Counted from the first letter of the stretch, positions 24,476 to 33,569 are shown. The stretch: DNA of 64,000 nucleotides from Amycolatopsis saalfeldensis (GCF_900110575.1 NZ_FOEF01000013.1:124001-188000); one strand, 5' to 3'. Numbers and translations are program-made. The notes: generated by a model not told the origin, from the sequence alone.

Positions 24476-25420
24476 GTGCCCCTCAGACCACGTTCGTTGC
24501 GTCAAGCCCGCCCCGCCGCCGCCGAAACCCCTGAAGACACCCCGATTCCCGAGCAGGTCTGGCAGCGCGTTCCGGCCGACGAACTGGTCACGCTCGTCTC
24601 GCTTGTCCTGATGGCGCACGACTTTCCCGAGTATCGGGCCCGCATGGCCGCCGAGGCGCTGTGCCACGGGGACCTCACCGGCTCGTCGGACACCGGCGTC
24701 GCCGAACTCACCACCGTCCACCTGGCCGCGGTCGAAAGCGGTTACGTGCGCCCGCGCGCCGAGCCGTTGATGATCGCCGACCGCGGGGCCGCCGCCTTGC
24801 TCGATTACCGCCGCGCGCCCGGGCTGTGGGCCGTGGGCGACGCGATGGACCGCGCCATCGTGCGGGCCGGGCGGTTCGGCGTCGGGCTGGTTTCGCTGCG
24901 CGGGGTCGGGCCGTTCGGCCGCGTCGGGCACCACGCCGCGCGGGCGCTGCCGCACGGGATGATCGGCCTGGTGCTGGCCGCGGGCGGGGCGGACGAGCAC
25001 CCCGCGCACCCGCTCGGCATGGCCGCGCCGGCCGGGGCGTACCCGGAGTTCGTGCTGGACGTCGACATCGCCGACGCCGCGCGCAACCCCGCGTTCGCCG
25101 GCTTCGCCTTGATGGTGGACGTGCTGGCCGGGGTGCTCTCCGGCGTCGCCGACCACGACCACGACATGGGCCTGCTGGTGCTGGCGATCGCGCCGACCAC
25201 CCTGCGCAGCGCCGACGGCTTCTACCGGACGGCCAGCGCGCTGTTCGGCAGCATGCTCGGCTGGGAGGGCGGCGCGCCGATCCGCTACCCGGGCTGGCGC
25301 GAGGCGCAGTACCTCGAACAGTGCCGCGCGCTGGGCGTCCCGCTCAGTGCCCCGGTGCGCCGTGAGCTGGACTCACTGGCCGCCGGGCTGGGACTGCCGC
25401 CGCTGACCAGCGTGGAGTGA
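24476..25420 (+). CDS. Malate/L-lactate dehydrogenase-family (Ldh_2) protein, active-site His residues lost
   Basis: About 314 aa with the Ldh_2/malate dehydrogenase-2 layout: LVLMAHDFPEYRARMAAEAL, then GDLTGSSDTGVAEL where active members read ...DSHGVxRL, and VSLRGVGPFGRVGHHAARALPHGMIGLVLA where they read xxNSNHFG.AGYYA. Both histidines are replaced (by T and P), so normal NAD-dependent 2-hydroxyacid dehydrogenation is doubtful. It continues with the PEFVLDVDIADAARNP strand and DMGLLVLAI near the end. Start uncertain: GTG 24476, or TTG 24458; no RBS evident. Confidence 0.7.
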   Translation: MPLRPRSLRQARPAAAETPEDTPIPEQVWQRVPADELVTLVSLVLMAHDFPEYRARMAAEALCHGDLTGSSDTGVAELTTVHLAAVESGYVRPRAEPLMIADRGAAALLDYRRAPGLWAVGDAMDRAIVRAGRFGVGLVSLRGVGPFGRVGHHAARALPHGMIGLVLAAGGADEHPAHPLGMAAPAGAYPEFVLDVDIADAARNPAFAGFALMVDVLAGVLSGVADHDHDMGLLVLAIAPTTLRSADGFYRTASALFGSMLGWEGGAPIRYPGWREAQYLEQCRALGVPLSAPVRRELDSLAAGLGLPPLTSVE

Positions 25421-25432
25421 CGCGCGGCGGGC

Positions 25433-25660
25433 TCAGCTCACGAGGGTGACCCGGCCGCGCTCGTGCCCGACCGCCACCACGTCGCCGTCGGAGAGCTGGC
25501 GGCCGCGGCGGGTTTCCAGCTCGCCGTTGACCGTGACCTCCTCGGCGTCGAGCAGGTCTTTGGCGTGGGAGCCGTCCTCGGCGAGGCCGGCCAGCTTCAG
25601 GAACTGGCCGAGCCGGATCGGCTCACCGGTGATGGGCACGTCGCGCACGGGCTCGCTCAT
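25433..25660 (-). CDS. S4-domain RNA-binding protein
   Basis: 75-aa stand-alone S4 domain of the YaaA/RlbA-like type: IRLGQFLKLAGLAEDGSHAKDLLDAEEVTVNG followed by the second half ETRRGRQLSDGDVVAV. Such proteins bind structured RNA, often rRNA, in the cytosol. ATG 25660 begins at MSEPVRDVP; ATG 25678 six codons upstream is possible. Converges on the Ldh-like gene and is seven bases from the protease gene start-to-stop direction, on the same strand. Confidence 0.85.
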   Translation of the reverse strand: MSEPVRDVPITGEPIRLGQFLKLAGLAEDGSHAKDLLDAEEVTVNGELETRRGRQLSDGDVVAVGHERGRVTLVS

Positions 25661-25684
25661 CCGCCGATCATCCGCCATCGGCGC

Positions 25685-26455
25685 TCACGGCCGCGAGGTG
25701 GCTTGCCGGTAGAGCGCGGCGATCTCGTCGCCGAAGTAGCTGGAGTAGGAGACGTCGTCGGTGTCGCCGCCGTACTCGTAACCGCCGACCACGCCGACGA
25801 CCGTGCCGAGCTTCGTCGCCGGGTCCGCGTCCGCGACCCACGGCCCGCCGCTGGTGCCGGTGGCGAAGCCGGGGCAGTCCACCCGCAGCTGGTGCTCGTC
25901 CTGCTGGCTCGAAGTCGTGCTGCAGACGGCGGGCGCCTCGTCGGACTCCGGGTAGCCGGTCACGTTCACGGGCCGCGCGAACGGGCCGCCCGTGCCGAGC
26001 CGGTTCGAGCCCGTGATGGCCTCGAGCGGGCGGGTCGAGCCGGTCTGGTGGGCGGTGGCGAAGCCGAAGTCGAGATCGGGGTCGGAGGCGTCCGTCCAGC
26101 CCGGCGCCACCAGCTCGTCGCCGACGTCCCAGAAGCCGAGCGGCGCGACGCCGTCGTGGTAGCCGGGCGCGAAGGTGACGCCGGTGAGGTAGTCGCCGCC
26201 CTCGCCGTCGTGCAGGCAGTGCGCGGCCGTCAGCAGCTCGTCGCCGTGGTCGCTGTGCACGACGCTGGCGGTGCAGTAGTGGGTGCCGTCGAGGAACAGC
26301 GCGCCGACGGCGGCGGCCGGCTGCTCCGGCGGCAACGGCTTCGCGGACGACGAATCCGCAGGTGAGAGCCCATGACCGGCGCCGGCGACGACCGTCCCGG
26401 TCACGCTCAGCAACACCACGGCGCCGACCGTGACCACCACACGTGCGCGTCGCAT
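25685..26455 (-). CDS. Secreted trypsin-like serine protease
   Basis: 256-aa S1-fold protease. Sec signal peptide MRRARVVVTVGAVVLLSVTG with cleavage about residue 27. Catalytic triad: ELLTAAHCLHD (His), DLDFGFA (Asp) and GFATGTSGGPW (Ser). Cysteines in HYCTAS/TAAHC and AVCSTT/VDCPG suggest two disulfides. ATG 26455 has an excellent GGGAGGG RBS; the longer frame to 26485 is unlikely. Upstream on the same strand as the S4 gene but probably independently transcribed. Confidence 0.9.
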   Translation of the reverse strand: MRRARVVVTVGAVVLLSVTGTVVAGAGHGLSPADSSSAKPLPPEQPAAAVGALFLDGTHYCTASVVHSDHGDELLTAAHCLHDGEGGDYLTGVTFAPGYHDGVAPLGFWDVGDELVAPGWTDASDPDLDFGFATAHQTGSTRPLEAITGSNRLGTGGPFARPVNVTGYPESDEAPAVCSTTSSQQDEHQLRVDCPGFATGTSGGPWVADADPATKLGTVVGVVGGYEYGGDTDDVSYSSYFGDEIAALYRQATSRP

Positions 26456-26523
26456 TTCCGCCCTCCCGGATGATCGTGACGTCACTAGTATCCAAAGTCT
26501 TGGACCCGAGGTGGGGAGTGGCG

Positions 26524-27357
26524 ATGAAGAACTTCGCGCACAAGGTCGCGGTGATCACCGGGGCGGGCTCGGGCATCGGCCGGGCGCTGGCCCTCGAGCT
26601 GGCCCTGCGCGGCGCCCGGCTGGCACTGTCCGATGTGGACTCAAAGGCGCTCGCCGAGACCGTGGCCTCGGCGAACGAGCGTGGTGCGGAGGCCCGCGGG
26701 TACCCGCTGGACGTCGCGGACCGCGAGGCCGTGCTCGCGCACGCCGAGGCGGTCGTCGCGGACTTCGGCCAGGTGAACCTCGTGGTGAACAACGCCGGCG
26801 TCGCGTTGGGCGCCACCGTCGAGGAGATGAGCTTCAAGGACTTCGACTGGCTGATGGGCGTCAATCTGGGTGGTGTGGTGAACGGCACAAAGGCGTTCCT
26901 GCCGCATCTCATCGCTTCCGGCGACGGGCACCTGGTGAATGTCTCGAGCGTCTTCGGATTCATCGGAGTGCCGACCCAGAGCGCTTACAACGCGGCGAAG
27001 TTCGCCGTTCGCGGATTCACCGAGGCGTTGCGCGAAGAAATGCTGGCGGCCCGGCATCCGGTGGGCGTCAGCTGCGTGCACCCGGGCGGGATCAAGACGA
27101 ACATCGTGCGGCACTCGCGCGGCGGAGGCGACGAGGACAAGGAAGCCGCCGCGGCCGGTTTCGAGAAAATAGCCATGACCACACCGGAGAAGGCCGCGCG
27201 GACGATCCTGCGCGGGGTCGAACGGCGCGCCGGCCGGATTCTCATCGGCCCGGACGCATACGTGCTGGACGCGATCCCGCGGGTGCTCGGCTCGGCCTAC
27301 CAGCGTCCCCTCGCGACGTTGACGCGGCTCGGCCTCAAGCGCTCCGGGATGAACTGA
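26524..27357 (+). CDS. Short-chain dehydrogenase/reductase
   Basis: 277-aa classical SDR: cofactor motif TGAGSGIG at about 12-19, SDVD after strand two (suggesting NAD preference), NNAGVALG, catalytic S in VSSVFGFIG and YNAAK (Tyr-x-x-x-Lys) at about 156-160, with HPGGIKTNI after it. GAGGTGGGGAG precedes ATG 26524. The C-terminal extension (about residues 240-277, GPDAYVLDAIPRVLG) is hydrophobic and resembles SDRs of the Rv1882/acetoin-reductase type. Substrate unknown; divergent from the serine protease gene. Confidence 0.9.
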   Translation: MKNFAHKVAVITGAGSGIGRALALELALRGARLALSDVDSKALAETVASANERGAEARGYPLDVADREAVLAHAEAVVADFGQVNLVVNNAGVALGATVEEMSFKDFDWLMGVNLGGVVNGTKAFLPHLIASGDGHLVNVSSVFGFIGVPTQSAYNAAKFAVRGFTEALREEMLAARHPVGVSCVHPGGIKTNIVRHSRGGGDEDKEAAAAGFEKIAMTTPEKAARTILRGVERRAGRILIGPDAYVLDAIPRVLGSAYQRPLATLTRLGLKRSGMN

Positions 27358-27515
27358 AACGGCGGATTTCCGGGCCGACGTGCGGAAGCGGAGAACCGGG
27401 CCGGAGACACTGGGGAAAACCCCTTCACCCAATGGAGTTGAGTTTCTGACAACTCGCCGGAAATGCACCAGAATCCTGACGTTGATCTGCGCGCCGTCCC
27501 CCCGGAGGTTCCCCG

Positions 27516-28220
27516 ATGCTCCGCACCGCTGACCGCCGTGCGACCCCGATCGCCGACCGCGCCGCCGCGGACCTGCTCGACCGGACCGGCATCATCGCGG
27601 CCAGCCTGCCCCGCGGGCGGCGCAGTCCCGAGGACCCCGACATCGAAGACACCCAGCCGATCCCGGTGGTGCCCGGCGGCGTGACGATGCGCCCCGGCCC
27701 CGGCGCGGCGGCCCCGGGTGCCGCCGGTGCCGCGCTGGCCGGCGCGGCCCTGATCGACTCGCGGCCGCGCGCCGTCGTGGTCCGGCGCCGCAAGCGCGCG
27801 TGGGTCGGCGGCGGCGCGGCGCTGGCACTGGTCGCCCTCGGCTGGCTCGGCGGCGGCCTCTTCGGCGGTGGCCTGCTGGCCGGCTCGACCGACGACGCCG
27901 TCGCGCAGTCCGACCAGCGCGCCTCGGTGGCCCAGCTGCAGCCCGCGCCCGCGCCGGCGCCCGTGGTCCCGCCGGCTCCCGCCCCGGCGGCCGCGCCGGT
28001 GACGGTGTACGTCCCGGTGCCGTCCCCGTCGAAGCCGGTCAAGCACAACCCGGTGAAGCCGCCGACGTCACGCGCCTCGTCCGCGCCCGACAACCAGGAC
28101 ACCGCGCGCGCCGACACGAAGCCGGCCCCGTCGTCGACCACCCCTGCTCCGGCGAACGCGTTCCAGGAGTACGTGGACCAGTGGGCCGAACTGGCCAACC
28201 GCATGTCCGGCGGTCGCTGA
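27516..28220 (+). CDS. Single-pass membrane protein with Pro/Ala-rich extracellular region
   Basis: 234 aa. Cytosolic N-terminal about 85 residues with DRAAADLLDRTGIIAASLPRG and IEDTQPIPVVPGG, a basic RPRAVVVRRRKRAW just before one membrane helix (GGGAALALVALGWLGGGLFG), then a Pro/Ala/Val-rich region (about 130-190), a Lys/Ser/Thr segment and a short helical end, QEYVDQWAELANRM. GGAGG precedes ATG 27516 at good spacing. No domain recognised. Possibly a wall-spanning or stalk protein; a proline-rich region of this kind is often a spacer. Confidence 0.8.
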   Translation: MLRTADRRATPIADRAAADLLDRTGIIAASLPRGRRSPEDPDIEDTQPIPVVPGGVTMRPGPGAAAPGAAGAALAGAALIDSRPRAVVVRRRKRAWVGGGAALALVALGWLGGGLFGGGLLAGSTDDAVAQSDQRASVAQLQPAPAPAPVVPPAPAPAAAPVTVYVPVPSPSKPVKHNPVKPPTSRASSAPDNQDTARADTKPAPSSTTPAPANAFQEYVDQWAELANRMSGGR

Positions 28221-28223
28221 ACC

Positions 28224-28880
28224 TCAACCGGCCCAGAGGTACTCGTGCTCCGGGCGTCCGGTGGCGCCGTAGCGCAGCCGCATTTCGACCGCGCCTGATT
28301 CGGCCAGCGCGGTGAGGTAGCGCTGGGCCGTGGCCCGCGCCATGCCCAGCTCCCCGGCGATCTCGGCGGCCGAGAGGGGCACCGGGGAGTTGCGCAGTTG
28401 CTCGGACACCAGCCGGGAAGTCGCGCTGGACTGGCCTTTCGGGGCGGCGGCCCGATCCTGGTCGTGCAGTGCCCGGTAGGCGCGGTCGACGTCGTCCTGC
28501 GTCAGCGCGCGGTCGTTGGCCAGCTGGCCCCGGTACCGGGCGTACGAGGTGAGCCGCTCGGCGAGCTGGCGGGTGGTGAAGGGCTTGATCAGGTAGTTCA
28601 GCGCGCCCGCGCGGATCGCGGCGCCGATCGAGCGCGGGTCCGTGGCCGCCGACAGGACGATGGTGTCGGTCTGCAGGTCCGGCAGCACGGACAGGCCGGG
28701 CTCGTCCGGCAGGTAGACGTCCAGCAGCACCAGGTCCGGAGACAGCTCGCGGACGCGGGCGCGCGCCTCCGCGGCGGTGTGGGCGATGCCCGCGACCGCG
28801 AAGCCCGGCACCTCCGTCACGAAGCCCGCGTGCACACCGGCCACGCGGAAGTCGTCGTCCACGATGAGGGTGCGGATCAT
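28224..28880 (-). CDS. CitB/DcuR-family response regulator
   Basis: 218-aa two-component regulator. Receiver domain: IVDDD acidic pocket at about 7-10, phospho-acceptor D in LVLLDVYLPDEPG (about 54), SAATD and the K of NYLIKPF. C-terminal HTH with AEIAGELGMARATAQRYLTAL, as in citrate/C4-dicarboxylate regulators. Starts at ATG 28880 inside the kinase stop (ATGA), so regulator and sensor are coupled. Likely controls the divergent ABC importer genes or another organic-acid uptake system. Confidence 0.9.
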   Translation of the reverse strand: MIRTLIVDDDFRVAGVHAGFVTEVPGFAVAGIAHTAAEARARVRELSPDLVLLDVYLPDEPGLSVLPDLQTDTIVLSAATDPRSIGAAIRAGALNYLIKPFTTRQLAERLTSYARYRGQLANDRALTQDDVDRAYRALHDQDRAAAPKGQSSATSRLVSEQLRNSPVPLSAAEIAGELGMARATAQRYLTALAESGAVEMRLRYGATGRPEHEYLWAG

Positions 28881-30496
28881 TCGGCGGCCTCCACGAGCAG
28901 TTCCGGCAGTTTCGCGACGAACAGGGCCCCGGACGACGGCCCGCCGGGATCGGCCAGCCACACGTCGCCGCCGCGGGCCCGGGCGGCCTGGCGCGCCAGG
29001 GCGAGGCCGAGGCCATGGCCGGGCGCGATCTTGGACGACACGCCCTCGTCGAACAGCGTCCCCCGCAGTTCCTCGGCCACGCCGGAGCCACTGTCCACAA
29101 CGGACACATGCAGCGTCGTGCCATCGGCCAGCAGCGCGACTTCCACCGACGCCGGACGTCGCGGGCTCATCCGCGCCGCGTGCAGGGCGTTGTCCACCAG
29201 GTTGCCGATCACCGTGCCCGCCGCGATCGGGTCGGTCACCGTGGTGGGCACCCAGGAGTCGTCGGCCAGCTTCAGTTCCATGCCTTTTTCTTGCGCCTGC
29301 TCGGTTTTCGCCACGAGCAGGGCCTGCAGGTAAGGGTCCGCGACGCTGTCGCCGAGCGCGTGCGGCCGTCCGGCGGTCGTCTCGGTGAGCGTCTGCAGGT
29401 ACTCCTCCGCCTCGGCGTGGTGGCCGAGCTGCAGCAGCCCGGACAGCGTGTGCAACCGGTTCGCGAACTCGTGCCGCTGCGCCCGCAGACCGTCCGAAAG
29501 GGACCGGATGCCGTCCAGCTCGCGGGTGAGCGTGTCGAGGTCCGTGCGGTCGCGGAAGGTCAGCACGGTGCCGAGCGGCCGGTCGTCGCGGTGGACGGCA
29601 CGCGAATTGACCACCAGCACCCGATTTCCGGCCACCGCCAGCAGGTTGTCCACCGGCACCCCTTCCGCGACCGCCTTGTGCACCCGCGGCGACAGCTCGA
29701 GTTCGGCCATCGGGGCGCCGACCGGCAGCTCGGTGTCCAGCAGCCGCTCGGCCTCGTCGTTGCGCACGGAAACCCGCTGCTGCCCGTCCAGCGCCAGCAC
29801 GCCCTCGCCGATGCCGTGCAGCACGGCCTCGCGCTCGTAGAGCAGCTCGGTCAGCTCGTGCGGTTCGAGGCCGTGGGTGACCCGCCGCAGGCGGCGGTTG
29901 AGCAGGGCGGATGCGCCGACGCCGAGTAGCAGAGCGCCACCCCCGAAAGCCAGGGTGAGGATCAGCAGGCGGTTGAAATCGCCCGTCAGCTCACCGATCT
30001 TGTAGCCGACGCTGACCTCGCCGACCACCCGATCTCCTTGCCGGATGGGCGTTTTGCTCCGCACCGACGGCCCGAGCGTGCCGTCGTCGTACTGGGTGGT
30101 CACGTCGTTGCCCGCCAGCGCTTCCGCGGGCGAAGTGCTCACCGGCTGGCCGATCGCGTCGGGCGTGGGATGCGCGAGCCGGATGCCTTCATCGTCGGTG
30201 ATCACCACGAACAGCGCGTCGGTTCTGAGCTGCACCGCTTGCGAGCGCTGTTGCAGCGCCCCGCCTTGTTGTCGCGCGGCCGCGCCTTCGATCACCACCG
30301 GGTCCGTGGCCACCGACTTGGCGACCGCCAGCGCCCGTTCGCCGTACTGATTGGCCAGCGCGCTCCGCAGCAGCCCGCTGAACAGGCCGACGCCGAGGCC
30401 CACCACGAGCGCCACCACGCCGATCTGCAGCAGCAGGACCTGGCGGGTGAACCGCATGCGCGGAAAGAGCGCCGACTTTGGCATGCCAGGGAACAT
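28877..30496 (-). CDS. CitA/DcuS-family sensor histidine kinase
   Basis: 539-aa membrane sensor: TM1 LLLQIGVVALVVGLGVGLFS (about 22-41), an extracellular PAS/Cache domain (LFVVITDDEGIRLAHPTPDAIG, family ligand-binding pattern), TM2 about 180-200, a cytosolic PAS (LLYEREAVLHGIGEGVLALD), then RAQRHEFANRLHTLSGLL with the phosphorylated His of the CitA/DcuS class, and HATPase boxes NLVDNALHAA, DSGSGV and GHGLGLALARQ. ATG 30496 chosen; ATG 30484 is possible. Divergent from the ABC genes, which suggests it senses their substrate or a related compound. Confidence 0.9.
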   Translation of the reverse strand: MFPGMPKSALFPRMRFTRQVLLLQIGVVALVVGLGVGLFSGLLRSALANQYGERALAVAKSVATDPVVIEGAAARQQGGALQQRSQAVQLRTDALFVVITDDEGIRLAHPTPDAIGQPVSTSPAEALAGNDVTTQYDDGTLGPSVRSKTPIRQGDRVVGEVSVGYKIGELTGDFNRLLILTLAFGGGALLLGVGASALLNRRLRRVTHGLEPHELTELLYEREAVLHGIGEGVLALDGQQRVSVRNDEAERLLDTELPVGAPMAELELSPRVHKAVAEGVPVDNLLAVAGNRVLVVNSRAVHRDDRPLGTVLTFRDRTDLDTLTRELDGIRSLSDGLRAQRHEFANRLHTLSGLLQLGHHAEAEEYLQTLTETTAGRPHALGDSVADPYLQALLVAKTEQAQEKGMELKLADDSWVPTTVTDPIAAGTVIGNLVDNALHAARMSPRRPASVEVALLADGTTLHVSVVDSGSGVAEELRGTLFDEGVSSKIAPGHGLGLALARQAARARGGDVWLADPGGPSSGALFVAKLPELLVEAAE

Positions 30497-30655
30497 ACCC
30501 CCAGCTCAGGGCCGTGCGCTAAACGAGCAAAACGTGGAGAACGCGCAGAGCGCACGCAGAACGTCGACAAGCTTCCCGGCGGTGAAACACGCTCTTAACC
30601 TGCCAGACAGCTGTGACGCGCCCCACCTCCCCGCCGTGACGAAGGAGTCACCTCG
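30497..30655. promoter_or_regulatory. Divergent regulatory region between sensor kinase and ABC importer
   Basis: 159 bases without a gene. It must hold both promoters. AACG-rich repeats spaced about a helical turn apart (ACGTGGAGAACG near 30534 and GCAGAACGTCGAC near 30554) are candidate response-regulator sites; this is only visual. GGAG at 30643-30646 is the RBS of the ABC ATPase gene. Confidence 0.35.
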
Positions 30656-31462
30656 ATGGCCCCACCACTCATCGAACTCATCGGAGCCACCAAAAGGTTC
30701 CCCAGTGGATCCGGTTCCGTGCACACCGCGGTCCGCGAACTGTCCATGACGGTGGACCCGGGGGAGTTCGTCGCCGTCGTCGGGCCGACCGGCTGTGGCA
30801 AGTCGACCACGTTGTCGCTGGTCTCCGGCCTGCAGCCCGCCTCTGCGGGCCAGGTGCGGGTGAACGGCGACGAGGTCACGGCCATCCCGGACGGCGTCGG
30901 TTACATGTTCCAGACCGACGCCGTGATGCCGTGGCGCTCGGTGCTCGACAACGTCGCCTCCGGGCCGCGGTTCCGTGGTGAGTCCAAAGCAGACGCTCGC
31001 GCGAAGGCGGCCGACTGGATCGGCCGGGTCGGCCTCGCCGGGTTCGAGAAGTACTACCCGCACCAGCTCTCCGGCGGCATGCGCAAGCGCGTCGCGCTGG
31101 CCCAGACGCTGGTCACCGACCCGAAGATCCTGCTGATGGACGAACCGTTCTCCGCGCTCGACGTGCAGACCCGCGCCCTGATGCAGGACGAGCTGCTGCG
31201 CCTGTGGTCCGGGTCCGGCGCGGCCGTCATCTTCGTGACGCACGACCTCGACGAGGCCATCGCGCTCGCCGACAAGGTCGTGGTGCTGACCACCAGCCCG
31301 GCCACCGTGAAGGACGTCTTCGAGGTCCCGCTGGAACGCCCGCGCAAGGTCGAGGACCTGCGGCTGACCGAGGAATTCCGCAAGATCTACTCCGACATCT
31401 GGGAATCGCTGCGCGGCGAGGTCGACAAGGCCCGCCAGAAGGGAGCGACCAGTGTCGCTTGA
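30656..31462 (+). CDS. ABC importer ATPase (nitrate/sulfonate/NMT1-type)
   Basis: ATP-binding subunit of a SsuB/TauB/NrtD-like importer, 268 aa: Walker A GPTGCGKSTT at about 43-52, Q-loop FQTDAVMPWRS, signature LSGGMRKRVALAQTL, Walker B LLMDEPFSALD and switch VTHDLDEA. First gene of a three-gene operon with the permease (11-base overlap) and binding lipoprotein. FQxDxxMPW instead of the usual LLPW is common in this class. Divergent from a CitA/CitB-type system. Confidence 0.92.
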   Translation: MAPPLIELIGATKRFPSGSGSVHTAVRELSMTVDPGEFVAVVGPTGCGKSTTLSLVSGLQPASAGQVRVNGDEVTAIPDGVGYMFQTDAVMPWRSVLDNVASGPRFRGESKADARAKAADWIGRVGLAGFEKYYPHQLSGGMRKRVALAQTLVTDPKILLMDEPFSALDVQTRALMQDELLRLWSGSGAAVIFVTHDLDEAIALADKVVVLTTSPATVKDVFEVPLERPRKVEDLRLTEEFRKIYSDIWESLRGEVDKARQKGATSVA

Positions 31463-32336
31463 TCTGATCGTTCCGCCGTCCAATCCCAACCCCCGCATCG
31501 AGGACGAAGCGAGCATCATCGCCCGCCAGAAGCTGAAGACCAACGCGCGCCGACGCAACATCTGGCTGCTGCGGCTGGCCATCGTCGTGGTGTGGCTGGG
31601 CAGCTGGGAGCTGGCCGGCCGGTACTGGATCGACCCGTTCTTCTACTCGATGCCGTCGAAGATCTGGGAACGGCTGGTCGAGTGGTTCAGCACCGGCACG
31701 GACTTCGGCTCCATCTGGTACCAGATCCTGGTGACCGTCGAGGAGGCCGTGATCGGGTTCGTGCTCGGCGCGATCCTGGGCGTGGTGCTCGGGGTGGTGC
31801 TCGGCCGCAGCCAGTACCTGGCGGACGTGCTGTCGCCGTTCATCAAGGCCGCCAACGCCCTTCCACGCATCGTGCTCGCCGCGCTGTTCGTGATCTGGTT
31901 CGGCCTCGGCATGTCTTCGAAGGTCGCGACGGTGGTCGTGCTGGTGTTCTTCGCGGTGTTCTTCAACGCCTTCACCGGCGCCCGCGAGGTGGACCGCAAC
32001 CTGATCGACAACGCGCGCATCCTCGGCGCTTCGAGGTGGGCCGTGCTGAAGTCGATCGTGCTGCCGAGCGCGACGTCGTGGATCCTCTCGTCGCTGCACG
32101 TGGCGTTCGGCTTCGCGCTGATCGGCGCGGTCGTCGGCGAGTACACCGGCGCCAAGGCGGGCATGGGCTTCCTGATCTCCAACGCGCAGGGCACCTTCGA
32201 CACCGCCGGGGTGTACGCGGGAATGCTGATCATCACCGTCGTCGCGATCCTGGCGGAGTGGGGCATCGGCACCGCGGAGTCGCGGCTGCTGCGCTGGCGC
32301 CCGCAGATGAACGCCCAGGCGAGCCAGGGGATCTGA
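31452..32336 (+). CDS. ABC importer permease
   Basis: Inner-membrane subunit (294 aa) of the same importer, BPD_transp_1 family. A cytosolic N-terminus of about 45 residues, TM LRLAIVVVWLGSWELAGRYW, then further spans and the coupling EAA-like loop DNARILGASRWAVLKSIVLPSATSWILSSL contact for the ATPase. GTG 31452 lies inside the ATPase gene, so translation is coupled. Sulfonate, nitrate, taurine and hydroxymethylpyrimidine importers share this shape; substrate is not determinable here. Confidence 0.92.
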   Translation: MSLDLIVPPSNPNPRIEDEASIIARQKLKTNARRRNIWLLRLAIVVVWLGSWELAGRYWIDPFFYSMPSKIWERLVEWFSTGTDFGSIWYQILVTVEEAVIGFVLGAILGVVLGVVLGRSQYLADVLSPFIKAANALPRIVLAALFVIWFGLGMSSKVATVVVLVFFAVFFNAFTGAREVDRNLIDNARILGASRWAVLKSIVLPSATSWILSSLHVAFGFALIGAVVGEYTGAKAGMGFLISNAQGTFDTAGVYAGMLIITVVAILAEWGIGTAESRLLRWRPQMNAQASQGI

Positions 32337-32337
32337 G

Positions 32338-33393
32338 ATGCGTCTGAAAAGGACAGTCGCGGTCGCGGCCGCGCTGCTGGTCACCGTGGCCGGGGTCACG
32401 GCGTGCCGCGACTCCCGCCAGATCGACCTCGGCAGCGGCGGCAAACCGCACATCAAGATCATGATCGGCGGCCTGTCGAAGGTCATCTACCTGCCCGGCC
32501 AGCTCGCGCAGCAGATCGGCGCGTACGAGCGGCAGGGTCTGGACGTCGAGCTGTTCGACCAGCCGTCGGGCGCCAACGCCGAGACCTCGCTGCTGGCCGG
32601 CGAGGTGCAGGGGGTGGTCGGGTTCTACGACCACACCATCGACCTGCAGGCCAAGGAGCAGTGCATCACCAGCGTCGTCCAGTTCTCGAACGTGCCGGGC
32701 GAGGCGGAGATGGTGGCCACCGCGAAGGCGGGCGAGATCCGGTCCGGCAAGGACTTCCGCGGCAAGAACCTCGGCGTCACCTCGCTGGGCTCGTCCACGG
32801 ACTTCCTGACCAAGGCGCTGGCCAGCCGCGGCGGCGTGACCGGCAAGGACTACACGCCGGTCAAGGTCGGCGCCGGGCAGACGTTCATCTCGGCGCTGCA
32901 GCAGGGCTCGATCGACGCCGGCATGACCACCGACCCGACCATCGCGCAGCTGACGAACACCGGCCAGGCCAAGGTGCTGTACGACATGCGGACGGTCGAG
33001 GGCACGCAGGCCGCGCTCGGCGGGCTGTACCCGGCCAGCTCGCTGTACATGAGCTGCGAGATCGTGCAGCGCTACCCGGACATCGTGCAGAAGCTGGCGA
33101 ACGCGTACGTCGAGTCGCTGCAGTGGCTTTCGAAGCACACGCCGGAGCAGGTCGCGGACATCATGCCGCCGTCGTTCGCGGGCGGGGACAAGGCGCTGTA
33201 CGTCAAGTCGCTCAAGGACAGCCTGCCGATGTTCACCAAGGACGGCCGGATGGACCCGGCGGGCGCGAAGAACGTGCTGAACGTGCTGGGCTCGTCTTCG
33301 AGCAACGTCAAGCCGAAGAAGGACCAGATCGATCTTTCGAAGACCTACACCACCCAGTTCGTGGACGCCGCGCACGCGCGTTCGGCACAGTAG
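32338..33393 (+). CDS. ABC importer substrate-binding lipoprotein (NMT1/SsuA-like)
   Basis: 351-aa lipoprotein: signal MRLKRTVAVAAALLVTVAGV followed by the lipobox VTAC (Cys about 23). The NMT1/periplasmic-binding core has IGGLSKVIYLPGQLAQQIGAYERQGLDVEL, GVVGFYDHTIDLQ and the hinge FRGKNLGVTSLGSSTDFL, then QALQQGSIDAGM-like region. The ligand is unknown; the SsuA/TauA/ThiY family binds sulfonates, thiamine precursors or aromatic acids. It follows the permease by one base. There is no clear terminator behind it. Confidence 0.9.
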   Translation: MRLKRTVAVAAALLVTVAGVTACRDSRQIDLGSGGKPHIKIMIGGLSKVIYLPGQLAQQIGAYERQGLDVELFDQPSGANAETSLLAGEVQGVVGFYDHTIDLQAKEQCITSVVQFSNVPGEAEMVATAKAGEIRSGKDFRGKNLGVTSLGSSTDFLTKALASRGGVTGKDYTPVKVGAGQTFISALQQGSIDAGMTTDPTIAQLTNTGQAKVLYDMRTVEGTQAALGGLYPASSLYMSCEIVQRYPDIVQKLANAYVESLQWLSKHTPEQVADIMPPSFAGGDKALYVKSLKDSLPMFTKDGRMDPAGAKNVLNVLGSSSSNVKPKKDQIDLSKTYTTQFVDAAHARSAQ

Positions 33394-33569
33394 TCCACCT
33401 CGGACTTCTGGGCGCACAAAGGAGAATCAGGACATTTGGTGAATTGTTCCCGGGATATGAAAACCCTTCGAAAGTAGCTACCTATCTGCCCGCGTGAATT
33501 CAACACTGGTTGCCGGTGCACACCGTTTGTAACTCCCCGAGTCCCCATCGGTGATCAGATTGGAAGCGC

